DNA from: Phycisphaerales bacterium
GTDB taxonomy: Bacteria; Planctomycetota; Phycisphaerae; Phycisphaerales; UBA1924
DNA: 64,000 nt
Reading direction: 5' to 3'
Assembly (NCBI GenBank): GCA_905339235.1
Contig: CAJPFG010000001.1
Location: forward strand, 124,001-188,000
Part shown: positions 1-8,503 of the stretch, piece after piece
Numbering within the stretch: position 1 is the first letter of the stretch
Layout of the letters: each line of letters begins with the position of its first letter
Notes under the pieces: model-generated
Told to the model about the DNA's origin: nothing
Seen by the model: only the letters and a program-made list of their open reading frames with translations
The model's database searches: none
Translations under genes and position numbers: made by a program

Positions 1-700
1 ACCCGATCTGCGCGTTGATGAGATCCTCGATCAGTTGCTCGTCGTCGGGAGCCAGCAGCCGCGCTTCCTGGAACAGGTTCACGGCCCGTTCGTTCTCATT
101 CTTCAGCAGCGCGATATGTCCGAGCGTCTGGCGGACTCCCGGGCTGTGCTCGAAACGATTGGAACCGCTGGTGAGGAGTTGCTCGGCCTCCTCGACCTGA
201 TCGAGCGCCACGAGCATCTCCGCCGCGGCGATCGTGTACTGCGGATTGCTCGGATCGAGATCCGCCGCGCCCGAGTACCACTTCAGCGCCTCTTCCTTGC
301 GGTCCACACGCTCCGCGAGGATGCCCTGGAAGTACCAGGAGTCCACGTTCTTGGGGTCGAGTTCCTGCGCCCGCTTGAAGGAGAGGCTCGCGGCCTCGAG
401 GTTGCTCATCTCCATCAGCACGCGACCCTTCAGCACATGGCTCTTGACCACGGGAGGGTTCAGTTCGAGCGAATAATCGACGTGCTTGAGGGCCTTGGCG
501 AGGTCCCCCGCCAGGAACGCCTGGTTGGCCATCTGCCATTCGGTCGCGGACTTCATCTCCGCCATCCGCAGTTTGGCGCCGCTCATGTGCGTGCCGGTGA
601 ACTTGCCGTGCGTTCCGCACGCCGGCAGACTCAGGCCGGTTCCGAGAACACAGGCACACGCGACGAACCGCAGCACTCGCACACCGTCTCGCAGTTTCAT
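1..700 (-). CDS. TPR-repeat lipoprotein, 3' part outside window
   Basis: The frame opens with ATG at 700 and runs off the left edge of the window after about 233 codons. The N terminus is a lipoprotein signal: a basic start, a hydrophobic stretch and a lipobox LPAC, so the mature protein should be membrane anchored through its cysteine. The rest is a chain of helix pairs with TPR spacing, for example the stretches around KALKHVDYSLELNP, EAASLSFKRAQELDP and EEALKWYSGAADLDP. It lies 97 bases downstream of the secretin gene on the same strand and is probably in the same operon. TPR lipoproteins of the PilF/PilW type assist secretin assembly in type IV pilus and type II secretion systems. A pilotin role here is inferred from that pairing. 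The length and C terminus are unknown. Confidence 0.85.
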   Translation of the reverse strand, partial: MKLRDGVRVLRFVACACVLGTGLSLPACGTHGKFTGTHMSGAKLRMAEMKSATEWQMANQAFLAGDLAKALKHVDYSLELNPPVVKSHVLKGRVLMEMSNLEAASLSFKRAQELDPKNVDSWYFQGILAERVDRKEEALKWYSGAADLDPSNPQYTIAAAEMLVALDQVEEAEQLLTSGSNRFEHSPGVRQTLGHIALLKNENERAVNLFQEARLLAPDDEQLIEDLINAQIG

Positions 701-797
701 GGGGTCACTCGCTTTCGCATGCGCCCCCGCGACACGCGGGGGCAGAGGGGGGGAAGTGAAAGCCGGGTGCGGCCGTTAGGCCGCTCCCGACGGGGGA

Positions 798-2996
798 TTA
801 CTTGTTGAGGTCAACAGGGAAAGCGTCCACATGGGCCGGAGTCTCGGGCTGCTCGTCGGCGGTCGTGAACCGCGACTCGCGCCGGGCCTGCGCCACACGG
901 TTCGCGTGGGCGTTCACGAACTGGTTGAAGAAGCCCACGTTGCCGAAGCTGGTCGGGGTCGCCGGGGCGTCGTAGAACGCTTGGACGTAGTTGCGCGGAG
1001 TGGTGGGGGTGTGGGGCGCCGCCGTAGTGATCTGCACGGGATAGAACTCGAATGAGTTGCTCTGAGTCACCGGCTCGAAAGCCGCGCTCGTCGTGCTTCC
1101 CGAGGTCGTGAACGCGGTCAGCGTCGCGATATCGAGCCTCTCGGTCGCCTGCGCCTTGCGGATGATGTTGGCCGTTTCGCCGTCCATGATCCGCTCGAGC
1201 ACGCTGCGCTCCGGCCAGTTCATCTTCTTCGTCGCCAGTTTTTCACGCAGGCCCACCGCCTCGGTCTGCTGGTGATTCATCGCCAGCGAGCGACGCACGT
1301 ACCACAGGGCCTTGCCGTTTTCGCCGCGGGCCGCGGCCTCTTCGGCCTTGACGTTGAGCATGCTCGTCAGCCGGTCGCGGCTGAAGAACAGCACGCCCTC
1401 TCGCGCCCCGGCCCGCACGCGATCCGAGTGGTCCATCGCCCGCTCGCCCTGCTGCGTCAGCGTCGAGTCGTTGACCAGGTGCGGGGTGATCATGAAGATG
1501 ATCTCGTTGCGCTGGACGGTGTCGTCCTGCCCGCGGAACGCGTAGCCGATCAGCGGAATGTCGCCCAGAAGGGGAATCTGCTTGCGGCCCGAGACCGTGC
1601 TCTCACGGAACAGGCCGCCCAGGACCACCGTCTGTCCGTCGCGGACCATCACGTTGGTCGTCATTTCGTTGGTGATCTCGTCGGGGATCGTCACGGCGGC
1701 GCCGGTCGCGTCCTGCTGCTCGCGGATCACCGCTTCCGACACCTGCGGCTTGAGTTCCATCCGGATCATGCCGTCGTTGCTCACCGTCGGCCGGAAGTAC
1801 AACTGCGTACCAGTGTCCAGGAACTGCACCGTCTGCGTCGTCGCCGTGTCCGTGCTCGTCGTACTCAGGTAGCCGACCTTTCGACCGACCAGGACGCGGC
1901 TGGCCTGCCGGTTGAGCGCCAGGATCTTCGGATTCGACAGGATCGTCGTATCCGTGACCTCATCCAGCACGCGCAGGAACACCGCCACGTCGTTGCTGAC
2001 GATGCCGATCTTCATGCCGCCGGGGCCGCCGGTGTTGCCCACACCGCTCACGATGCCCGAGCCGCCGCCGTCGGCCGGCAATGGCGAGGTGGTGCTGCCC
2101 GGGGTCACTCGCCCCGAGAGCAGTCCGGAAACGACCGAAAGCGGTCCGCCGTGCCCCACGAAGTCCGTGAAACTCGCGTCGGAAATGATCGAAAAGTCAA
2201 CGCCCAGGGCGTTGGCCTCGTTCAGGCTGGTCTGAAGGATCGTGGCCTCGACCAGCACCTGCTGCGGGCGGGTATCGAGTTGCTTGATCAACTCCTCGAT
2301 GGCCGCGAGGTTTTCCTCGTAGTCGAAGACCACGAGCGTGGAGGTTCCGCCGAACTCATCGGCCCCGCCGGGCGTGTCGCCGGGAGCCGGGAAGTTGGCC
2401 ATCTTGCCGTTTGTCTTGATCGTGCCCGCCTCGGTGCCGTTGCCGGCGACGCTGAGCAGGGGCTTGACGAACTCGGCCGCGTCGGTCGCGTTGAGGTAGT
2501 TCAGGCCGATCACCTTCGACACGCGCTTGCGCATCGAGGCTTCCATGACCTTCAGTTCCTCCGCGGTGTACACCATCACGAAACTGCCGTTCTCGATGTA
2601 GCCGTAGCCGTTCACGCCCAGGATCGCGTCCAGCGCGTCGAAGAACGAGACTTTGTAGAGGTTGGCCGTCACTCGGGCGTTCACGTTCTTGCTCGCGATG
2701 ATGTTCCGCTTGCTCTGGATCGAGAGCATCTCGAGCACGGTCCCCAGGTCCTCGTCGTTGACCGCGAGATCGACGAGTTCGTGCTCGTCCACCGCGACCT
2801 TCCCCTTCGGGTCGCTTTCGCGCTTGGGAGTCATCTGCGAAGGTGAGCCCGAGGCCGGGGGGATCGAGGGCGGCATCGCGGGCGAACCCGACTGCCCAAA
2901 CGCCCACGTTGTTCCGGCGAACTGCGCGAGCGCCGCCGCCAGAATCACATTTCGAATCTTCATGCCACGTATCTGATTTCGTACGGTGCTCGCCAT
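798..2996 (-). CDS. Secretin (type II/III secretion or type IV pilus outer-membrane channel)
   Basis: The product has 732 residues. I chose ATG 2996 because AGAGAGG lies seven bases upstream; ATG 2963 would also leave an intact signal peptide (about residues 13-34). An N0/STN-like domain occupies about 70-150, N-domain repeats about 160-250, and the secretin beta-domain about 340-510, with the family signatures VPDE-like IPDEITNEMTT, the GQTVVLGGL loop and IPLLGDIPLIG. The family forms multimeric outer-membrane channels for pili or secreted proteins. Unusually, about 220 residues follow the beta-domain: a predicted helical segment near 520-620 that looks TPR-like, then a low-complexity Thr/Ala/Pro tail. 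No assembly ATPase or inner-membrane component lies in the window, so pilus versus type II secretion cannot be decided. Confidence 0.9.
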   Translation of the reverse strand: MASTVRNQIRGMKIRNVILAAALAQFAGTTWAFGQSGSPAMPPSIPPASGSPSQMTPKRESDPKGKVAVDEHELVDLAVNDEDLGTVLEMLSIQSKRNIIASKNVNARVTANLYKVSFFDALDAILGVNGYGYIENGSFVMVYTAEELKVMEASMRKRVSKVIGLNYLNATDAAEFVKPLLSVAGNGTEAGTIKTNGKMANFPAPGDTPGGADEFGGTSTLVVFDYEENLAAIEELIKQLDTRPQQVLVEATILQTSLNEANALGVDFSIISDASFTDFVGHGGPLSVVSGLLSGRVTPGSTTSPLPADGGGSGIVSGVGNTGGPGGMKIGIVSNDVAVFLRVLDEVTDTTILSNPKILALNRQASRVLVGRKVGYLSTTSTDTATTQTVQFLDTGTQLYFRPTVSNDGMIRMELKPQVSEAVIREQQDATGAAVTIPDEITNEMTTNVMVRDGQTVVLGGLFRESTVSGRKQIPLLGDIPLIGYAFRGQDDTVQRNEIIFMITPHLVNDSTLTQQGERAMDHSDRVRAGAREGVLFFSRDRLTSMLNVKAEEAAARGENGKALWYVRRSLAMNHQQTEAVGLREKLATKKMNWPERSVLERIMDGETANIIRKAQATERLDIATLTAFTTSGSTTSAAFEPVTQSNSFEFYPVQITTAAPHTPTTPRNYVQAFYDAPATPTSFGNVGFFNQFVNAHANRVAQARRESRFTTADEQPETPAHVDAFPVDLNK

Positions 2997-3228
2997 GGGT
3001 GACCTCTCTGGGGGGTGCTGGTGTCCGATTCGCAGTCCGGGAACGGTCGGGCGCGGCCTGTCACGGCCCGGAAACCGTCCGACTCTCTTTCTGTCGTCCG
3101 CTCCGGCGCGCGACTTTGGAGTAACCTTGTCGGCCAGCGAGACTTTGCGTCCTCCACCGGGCACACCGGCTGCGCGCCACCAACGTCCCGGAACACGGTT
3201 ATCGCCCCTGCGAACCCGGCTGCCGCGC

Positions 3229-3234
3229 TACTCT
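3229..3234 (+). promoter_or_regulatory. Candidate -10 box for the DinB-like gene
   Basis: TACTCT lies about 27 bases upstream of ATG 3261. It would give a leader of about 20 bases that contains the CAGGAG ribosome site. No convincing -35 is visible. Confidence 0.35.
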
Positions 3235-3260
3235 CGGACGTTCCCCATCAGGAGATTTCC

Positions 3261-3785
3261 ATGGCCCAAATTGCAGAAACCATCCTCGCTGGCGCCAGGC
3301 TCGCCCGCGGATACTCGCTCGCCCTTCTGAAGGACATCCCCCACGAAAAGGCGGGATGCAAGCCCCGCTTCGGCGCCACCGTCGTGGACACCAACCATCC
3401 CACGTTCGTCTTCGGCCACCTCTGCCTGTACCCGCCGCGGGTGGTGACGCTGCTCCGATGCGACGTGGGCGCCGCCCAACCACCCGCGAACTGGGAAGCG
3501 CTCTTCAAGGCAGGGGTTCCGTGCCAGGATGATCCCGTCTGCACGATCTACCCCTCCATCGAGGAGGTCTCCGCGCAGTTCATTCGCGGCACCGACGCGG
3601 CCATCGACGCCGTCTCGCGGAGCGACGATTCCGCGTTGCTGGCGCCCAACCCCAACGAAGCGTCGCGCGATCGATTCGCGAACCTCGGCCAACTCTTCAA
3701 CTTCTACTTGAACAACCACGTGATGATGCACATGGGCCAGGTCAGCGCCTGGCGCCGATGCTTCGGCCTGCCCAGCGCGATGTAG
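3261..3785 (+). CDS. DinB-superfamily-like four-helix protein
   Basis: The product has 174 residues. ATG 3261 is fixed by CAGGAG six bases upstream. The sequence is mostly helical and carries three spaced histidines typical of DinB/YfiT-type metal-binding four-helix bundles: one in the early VFGHLCLYP segment and two near the C terminus in NNHVMMHMGQVSAWRR. The late HxxxH with a following arginine is the best family mark. Such proteins include thiol-dependent transferases and stress proteins, but the substrate cannot be read from sequence. It is divergent from the secretin and convergent with the hydrolase downstream (3 bases between stops). The family call is tentative and the gene itself is sound. 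Confidence 0.75.
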   Translation: MAQIAETILAGARLARGYSLALLKDIPHEKAGCKPRFGATVVDTNHPTFVFGHLCLYPPRVVTLLRCDVGAAQPPANWEALFKAGVPCQDDPVCTIYPSIEEVSAQFIRGTDAAIDAVSRSDDSALLAPNPNEASRDRFANLGQLFNFYLNNHVMMHMGQVSAWRRCFGLPSAM

Positions 3786-3787
3786 CA

Positions 3788-4438
3788 CTACGGACGCACG
3801 AATGGGTTCGTGCGCTTCTCACGCCCGATCGTGCTCGGCGGCCCGTGCCCCGGCAGGATCGTCACCTCGTCAGGAAGTGTGTACAGCCTCGTCCGGATCG
3901 ACGCCGCCAGCGTGTCGAAATCCGCTCCCGGGAAATCCGTGCGGCCGATCGATCCGGCGAACAGAGCATCACCCACGAGCGCCGTGCCCGACGGCTCGTG
4001 AAGCAGCGTGATCCCCCCGGGCGAATGCCCCGGCGTGTGCAGCACGCGCCAGTCCAAGCCGTCGATGCTCAGCGTCTCGTGCTCCTTCAGCAGCCGGTCC
4101 GGGCCGGGTACGCTCACCGGCAACCCCGAGAACGCGCTGAGGTTCAGTTCCGGGTCGCCCAGCCAGTCGCGCTCGGCCTCGTGCACCCACACCGGAGTGC
4201 CGGGGAACGAACGCAGCACCTCCGGGATCCCGGCGATGTGATCGCAGTGCGCATGGGTCAGCACGATCGCCACGGGTCTCAGGCCCCGCGCTCGGACATC
4301 CTCAAGCAACTCCTCGGGCGAATAACTCGGATCGACAACCCAGCAATCGTTGCTCGCGGGCCCACGAACCACGTACGAGTTGGTCGCGAAGGGCCCGAGT
4401 TCGAATGCCCGGATATCGGGTTTCGTAGCCACGCTCAT
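3788..4438 (-). CDS. Metallo-beta-lactamase-fold hydrolase (glyoxalase II-like)
   Basis: The product has 216 residues, the usual size of single-domain MBL hydrolases. The zinc signature THAHCDH sits near residue 81. It is followed by the later metal ligands in HTPGHSPG (about 136) and GDALFAGSIGRTDFPG (about 158), and by a C-terminal PGHG. The SIGRTDFPG motif is characteristic of the YcbL/glyoxalase II-like branch, which hydrolyses thioesters such as S-lactoylglutathione. The real substrate is not known. The gene is divergent from the cupin, with start codons 32 bases apart. Each gene has its own -10 box in that gap. Confidence 0.88.
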   Translation of the reverse strand: MSVATKPDIRAFELGPFATNSYVVRGPASNDCWVVDPSYSPEELLEDVRARGLRPVAIVLTHAHCDHIAGIPEVLRSFPGTPVWVHEAERDWLGDPELNLSAFSGLPVSVPGPDRLLKEHETLSIDGLDWRVLHTPGHSPGGITLLHEPSGTALVGDALFAGSIGRTDFPGADFDTLAASIRTRLYTLPDEVTILPGHGPPSTIGREKRTNPFVRP

Positions 4439-4449
4439 GCCGCACTCTA
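4439..4449 (-). promoter_or_regulatory. Leaderless-type -10 for the MBL hydrolase
   Basis: Reverse-strand TAGAGT (4444-4449) is followed by five bases and then ATG. This places the predicted transcription start on the start codon. There is no Shine-Dalgarno sequence. Confidence 0.55.
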
Positions 4450-4459
4450 TCCCCCGTCT

Positions 4460-4470
4460 TACACTTGGCC
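4460..4470 (+). promoter_or_regulatory. Leaderless-type -10 for the cupin
   Basis: TACACT (4460-4465), five bases, then ATG 4471. It lies back to back with the MBL promoter, so the two genes share a 32-base control region. Confidence 0.55.
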
Positions 4471-4836
4471 ATGCTCATCCGCAACATCGATCAGACCCCG
4501 ACAACTCCCGTAACCATGCCGGGCGTGCAAGGGGCCCGCATGGCCATTATGGTCGGACGCTCCGACGGCGCCCCCAACTTCGCCCTGCGCCAGTTCCAGG
4601 TTGACGGCGGGGGCTTCACGCCCCGCCACAGCCACGACTACGAACACGAGGTGTTCGTCGTGTCCGGCGGCGGCACCGTTCTGCTCGAAGGCGCCGAACG
4701 ACCCGTCGCGGCCGGTGACGTCATCTACGTCCCCGCCAACGAGGAGCACCAGTTCAAGGCGGGCGAAACGGGCCTGCGGTTCCTGTGTCTCGTGCCGGTA
4801 AGCCGGAACTGCGGCGACCCCACGCCCGGATCGTGA
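4471..4836 (+). CDS. Small cupin-domain protein
   Basis: The product is 121 residues, a single cupin barrel. Cupin motif 1 is visible as PRHSHDYEHEVFVVSGGG with metal ligands His, His, Glu. Motif 2 is the P-A-N-E-E-H-Q-F stretch with the fourth ligand His. Single-domain cupins of this kind bind a divalent metal and may be isomerases, dioxygenases or simple sensors; the reaction is not predictable. A TTG at 4465 is in frame, but ATG 4471 is preferred because a -10 box ends five bases before it. Confidence 0.85.
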   Translation: MLIRNIDQTPTTPVTMPGVQGARMAIMVGRSDGAPNFALRQFQVDGGGFTPRHSHDYEHEVFVVSGGGTVLLEGAERPVAAGDVIYVPANEEHQFKAGETGLRFLCLVPVSRNCGDPTPGS

Positions 4837-4892
4837 ATCGTGCGACAACACCCGCCGGCGCGGGGGCGTGCCGGTTCAGCGAGGCTCATGAC

Positions 4893-5858
4893 ATGACACA
4901 GAACTCCGTCCCCGCGGGCCCACCTCCCGGCTCTCGGGATTCCGGCCAGGCTCTCACGCTCCTGGTCGTCTTCCTCTACGCCGCGGCCCTCGTGGCTTCC
5001 GTCTTCCTCCTCTTCCGCGGGCGCATCGAACTCGGTATCGCCGGGGTGCTGCTCGTCCTCACGTTGGCGCCCCTGGCCTTTGTGCTCCTCCGGGCCGAAT
5101 CAACTCGGGCGCGGCGAGCGCTGCACCAGCGCGTGGACGAAATCAGCCGATCCGTCCGGATGCTCGTCGAGCAGTCCTCCCTCTCCGACGAGGCCCGCCG
5201 CATCATCAACCGGCAGTACGAGCGAGAGATGCTCTGCCGCGCCATCGAGGAGGATCTCGCCGTCAGGAACTGGGACGCCGCGCTGGTTCTCATCAAGGAA
5301 CTCGCCGACCGCTTCGGCTACCGCGCCGAAGCCGAGCAGTTCCGTAAGAAGATCGATCAGCTCCGCGAACAGACCGTCGAACAAGAGATTACCGATGCGA
5401 TCGGTTCGCTGGACGGGCTCATCCTCCAGCGCCGCTGGAACGACGCATACCTGGAGGCGGCGAAGATCATGCGGCTATACCCCTACTCGCCGCGCGTGGA
5501 GCCGCTGCGGGAGCGGGTGGAGCAGGCACAGCAGGCCTACAAGCGCGACCTGGAGCGGCGGTTCCTTCTCGCGGCGCAGGCGGACAGGACCGACGAGGCC
5601 CTCACACTGCTCAAGGAGTTTGACCAGTACCTTACTCCCACCGAGGCCGAGCCGCTGCGAGAGTTGGTGCGGGGCCTGATCGGCAAGGCGCGGCTCAATC
5701 TCGGTGCGCAGTTCAAACTCGCCCTGCAGGATCATCGCTGGAGCGAGGCCGCGAAAATCGGGCACGACATCCTCGCCGAGTACCCCAACAGCCGCATGGC
5801 CGCGGAGGTGCGCTTGCTGATCGACGGAATCCGCTCCAAGGCGGAATCGGCGGCCTGA
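4893..5858 (+). CDS. Membrane-anchored TPR-like helical protein, function unknown
   Basis: The product has 321 residues. The start ATG 4893 is supported by an upstream GAGG. Two hydrophobic segments lie at about 20-40 and 47-66. After them a long cytoplasmic or periplasmic domain is built of repeated helix pairs (for example DAALVLIKELADRFGYRAEAEQ, KAEYP-like turns and WSEAAKIGHDILAEYPNSRMA), which matches TPR/alpha-solenoid spacing. Its partners are unknown. It starts 57 bases after the cupin and is convergent with lspA (8 bases between stops). Confidence 0.8.
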   Translation: MTQNSVPAGPPPGSRDSGQALTLLVVFLYAAALVASVFLLFRGRIELGIAGVLLVLTLAPLAFVLLRAESTRARRALHQRVDEISRSVRMLVEQSSLSDEARRIINRQYEREMLCRAIEEDLAVRNWDAALVLIKELADRFGYRAEAEQFRKKIDQLREQTVEQEITDAIGSLDGLILQRRWNDAYLEAAKIMRLYPYSPRVEPLRERVEQAQQAYKRDLERRFLLAAQADRTDEALTLLKEFDQYLTPTEAEPLRELVRGLIGKARLNLGAQFKLALQDHRWSEAAKIGHDILAEYPNSRMAAEVRLLIDGIRSKAESAA

Positions 5859-5866
5859 ACGTGTGC

Positions 5867-6535
5867 CTAGGTGGCAGCGCGTCCGGCCGTGGTTTCGTCC
5901 TTCAGCGGCTTGAGCGTCCGCCACACCAGCGCGCCGATCCCGATGATCAGGAACAGGTCCGCGACGTTGGAGACATACGGCCAGACCTCGTGCCCGCCCC
6001 AGGGCCACGCCCAGCCGAACGGCAATCTCACGTTCGGCAGCGGATGCAGGAAATCACGCACGCACGCGAATATCAGGCGGTCGTAGAGATTCCCCAGCCC
6101 GCCCGAAATCAGCAGCCCCAGCGCCGCGTGGCTCAGCCAGTCGCGACGCGTCGTCCACCGGGCGAAGAGAAACATCGCGAACGCCAGGGCGAACCCCGTG
6201 AACGCGATGAACACAAATCGTTTTCCGGCCCCGATGCCGAACACCGCCCCGGGATTGAGCACCAGCGTCAACTCCAGGACCGAGGGAATGACTTCCTTCA
6301 CCGGGATCGGCCGCGGCAACGTGTCCATCGGCGTCGCCGCCGTGAGCACCGCGGCCCGCGAAACTCGCACCGGCGAGTCGCCCAGGTGCTCGAACGCCGC
6401 CCATTTGGTCAGAAGATCCGCGGCCACCCCGAACGCGGTCACGCACAGCAGGATCGCCCAGGCTCGCCCCGAACGCAGCACCCGGCCCGCGGGGCCATCG
6501 CTTCTTTCCGTTCGCTTTGGGTGGTCTTTCTGCAC
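5867..6535 (-). CDS. lspA: Lipoprotein signal peptidase (signal peptidase II)
   Basis: The product has 222 residues, longer than the usual 160-170 because of a 25-residue N-terminal tail and inserts between membrane segments. LspA is the inner-membrane aspartic protease that cuts the signal peptide from prolipoproteins at the lipobox. The NPGAVFG motif is at about 94-100. The two catalytic aspartates are Asp161 in GNLYDRLIFACVRDF and Asp193 in NVADLFLIIG. Four hydrophobic segments are visible. It follows the DksA-like gene by 7 bases, a common pairing. Likely clients in this window are the lipoproteins at 1-700 and 34045-34656. Confidence 0.95.
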   Translation of the reverse strand: MQKDHPKRTERSDGPAGRVLRSGRAWAILLCVTAFGVAADLLTKWAAFEHLGDSPVRVSRAAVLTAATPMDTLPRPIPVKEVIPSVLELTLVLNPGAVFGIGAGKRFVFIAFTGFALAFAMFLFARWTTRRDWLSHAALGLLISGGLGNLYDRLIFACVRDFLHPLPNVRLPFGWAWPWGGHEVWPYVSNVADLFLIIGIGALVWRTLKPLKDETTAGRAAT

Positions 6536-6542
6536 GCGTCAA

Positions 6543-7298
6543 TCACGACCGCATCGCGTGGCGCTCGAGTTCGCGTGCGGCTTCGATGGAGTACCGGGCC
6601 CAAGGCAGTTCCTCAAGCCGATCCAACTTGATGGGCCTGCCCGAAATCTCGCACACGCCGTAGGTCCCCTTCTCGATCCGCAGCAACGCGTCGTCGATTT
6701 CCTTGATCAGTTTGCGATCCGCCGCCGCCAGGTCCAGCGACAGGCTCTGCTCCGACGCGTCCGACCCCTGTTCCGCGAGGTGGCTTGGCATGTTCGAGAG
6801 GCTGCCGCTCTCGCTGCGGAGCGCTTCCTTCTCCATCATGTTCACGTCGCCCACCAGTTCGTGGCGCTTCTTCCAGAGCAACTGCCTGAAATGCTCCATC
6901 TGCGCCGCGGTAAGTTGTGATTTCGCCGGTGGTGGTGGTGCGATCGGCCCCGGCCCGCCGTGCTGGCCCAGCGCCCGCCCGGTCGCGGCCTTCGGGCCCG
7001 AGGGGATCAGCGGCTTCCTCGGCGACTTGGGGTCCAGCAGCCGCCCAAGCCCCGAGGGAATCACGTTGGCCATCGAGATCGGTTGCTTGCCCTTCCTCAC
7101 CGGCTTGGGGGGTGCCACGATCGTGATGCCCTTCCGTCCGGACTTCGCGTCGGCGACCTGCTTCGTTTCGACTTTGGCGCCCTTCTCCGGCTTGGCGGGC
7201 TTGACCGCTTTCGCGGCCTTGACCTTGGCCTTGGGGCGTTCCTTCGCCGCGGGCTTCGCGTGGCGAACCTTCTTGGATGGAGCGGACTTCTTTGACAC
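6543..7298 (-). CDS. DksA/TraR-family protein with a degenerate zinc finger
   Basis: The product has 251 residues. I chose GTG 7298 because GAGG sits five bases upstream; a longer frame to 7388 exists but has no such site. The first 60-110 residues are a Lys/Ala/Pro-rich basic tail. The coiled-coil and C-terminal DksA-like region follows (MEHFRQLLWKKRHELVGD to the end). DksA binds the RNA polymerase secondary channel and modulates initiation with ppGpp. The signature YGxCxxCG reads YGVCEISG and the second cysteine pair is replaced by Tyr and Ala, so only one of four zinc cysteines (Cys216) remains. It is the first gene of an operon with lspA. Confidence 0.88.
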   Translation of the reverse strand: MSKKSAPSKKVRHAKPAAKERPKAKVKAAKAVKPAKPEKGAKVETKQVADAKSGRKGITIVAPPKPVRKGKQPISMANVIPSGLGRLLDPKSPRKPLIPSGPKAATGRALGQHGGPGPIAPPPPAKSQLTAAQMEHFRQLLWKKRHELVGDVNMMEKEALRSESGSLSNMPSHLAEQGSDASEQSLSLDLAAADRKLIKEIDDALLRIEKGTYGVCEISGRPIKLDRLEELPWARYSIEAARELERHAMRS

Positions 7299-7447
7299 AA
7301 ATACCTCGCACGCCTCGCTTCGCCGCCGCCCGTTCCCCGCGCCGGTCCGAAGGGCCGAAAGATTAGGCCATGCCGTCGCGCGGGTCAAAAAGACACCGAA
7401 CGGACCGCATGATCATGGCCGGCATGCACTTGCGTTTTCGAGGGGCG

Positions 7448-8470
7448 TCAGTTCGACCCCTGACCGACAGGCGTCTGCTGCTCGAGATACACACCCATCT
7501 TCCGATATCGCTGATACCGGTTTTCCAACAGGCGATCGATCTCCACCGTTCTCAGGTCGTGCAGCCGCGCCACGATCCAGTGCTGCAACGCGTGCGCCGT
7601 GCCCTTGGCGTCCCGGTGCGCCCCGCCCAGCGGCTCGGGGATCACTTCATCCACGATCCCCAGGGACAGGTTGTCGCTGGCGGTCAGTTTCAACGCCTTC
7701 GCCGCGGCGGTGTTTGTCTGCTCGTTCGCTTCCTTCCAGAGAATCGCCGCGCACCCTTCCGGGCTGATGACCGAGTACCACGAATGGGCGAGCATCCCCA
7801 CCGTGTCGGCCACCGCGATTCCCAGCGCGCCGCCCGACCCGCCTTCGCCAATGACCACGCTGACGATCGGCGTCCGCAGCCGGCTCATCTCCAGCATGTT
7901 CACCGCGATGGCCTCCGCCTGCCCGCGCTGCTCGGCCCCCAAGCCGGGATAGGCCCCCGGAGTGTCCACCAGCGTCACGATCGGCACTCCGTACTTCTCA
8001 GCGAGTTTCATCTTCGCGAGCGCCTTGCGATACCCCTCCGGATGCGCACACCCGAAGTTGCACGCCAGTTTTTCGCTGGTCTGCTTGCCCTTCTGGTGCC
8101 CGACCAGCATCACCTTCATCGCGCCGATCCGGGCGAACCCCGTCACGATCGCCTGGTCGTCCCCGTACCGGCGGTCCCCCTGCAACTCCACGAAGTCGCG
8201 GCACATCATGCCGATGTAGTCTCGCGTCTGCGGCCGGCTGGGGTGCCGCGCCACCCGCACCGTCTCCCACGCCGTCAACTTCGAGTACACCTTCGTCAGC
8301 GCCTCCGAACGCTTCGCACGCAGGTCTTCGATCTCCGCTCTCAGCGCCGCCGCCCCGGGCCCGTTCGATCCCGCCGCGCTCTCGGCCGCCAGCCGGGCCT
8401 CCGCGGCCTCGATCTGCTGCTCCAGCGCGACAACCGGTTTCTCAAAGTCCAACTGGTAATAGGCAGACAT
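7448..8470 (-). CDS. accA: Acetyl-CoA carboxylase carboxyltransferase subunit alpha
   Basis: The product has 340 residues, close to the 320 typical of AccA. It transfers the carboxyl group from carboxybiotin to acetyl-CoA, the first step of fatty acid synthesis, as a complex with AccD. Family marks include the MSAYYQLDFEKPV start, the GDDQAIVTGFARI segment, PGAYPGLGAEQRGQAEAIA and GEGGSGGALGIAVAD (oxyanion-hole region). No accD, accB or accC is in the window. It is divergent from proC with 33 bases between start codons. Confidence 0.95.
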   Translation of the reverse strand: MSAYYQLDFEKPVVALEQQIEAAEARLAAESAAGSNGPGAAALRAEIEDLRAKRSEALTKVYSKLTAWETVRVARHPSRPQTRDYIGMMCRDFVELQGDRRYGDDQAIVTGFARIGAMKVMLVGHQKGKQTSEKLACNFGCAHPEGYRKALAKMKLAEKYGVPIVTLVDTPGAYPGLGAEQRGQAEAIAVNMLEMSRLRTPIVSVVIGEGGSGGALGIAVADTVGMLAHSWYSVISPEGCAAILWKEANEQTNTAAAKALKLTASDNLSLGIVDEVIPEPLGGAHRDAKGTAHALQHWIVARLHDLRTVEIDRLLENRYQRYRKMGVYLEQQTPVGQGSN

Positions 8471-8484
8471 GCGGACGAATCGTA
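8471..8484 (-). promoter_or_regulatory. Leaderless-type -10 for accA
   Basis: Reverse-strand TACGAT (8479-8484) ends eight bases before ATG 8470. The predicted mRNA would start within one or two bases of the start codon. Confidence 0.45.
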
Positions 8485-8492
8485 GTCGCGGA

Positions 8493-8503
8493 TACGCTCC
8501 CGC
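8493..8503 (+). promoter_or_regulatory. Leaderless-type -10 for proC
   Basis: TACGCT (8493-8498), five bases, then ATG 8504. No Shine-Dalgarno sequence. Confidence 0.55.
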
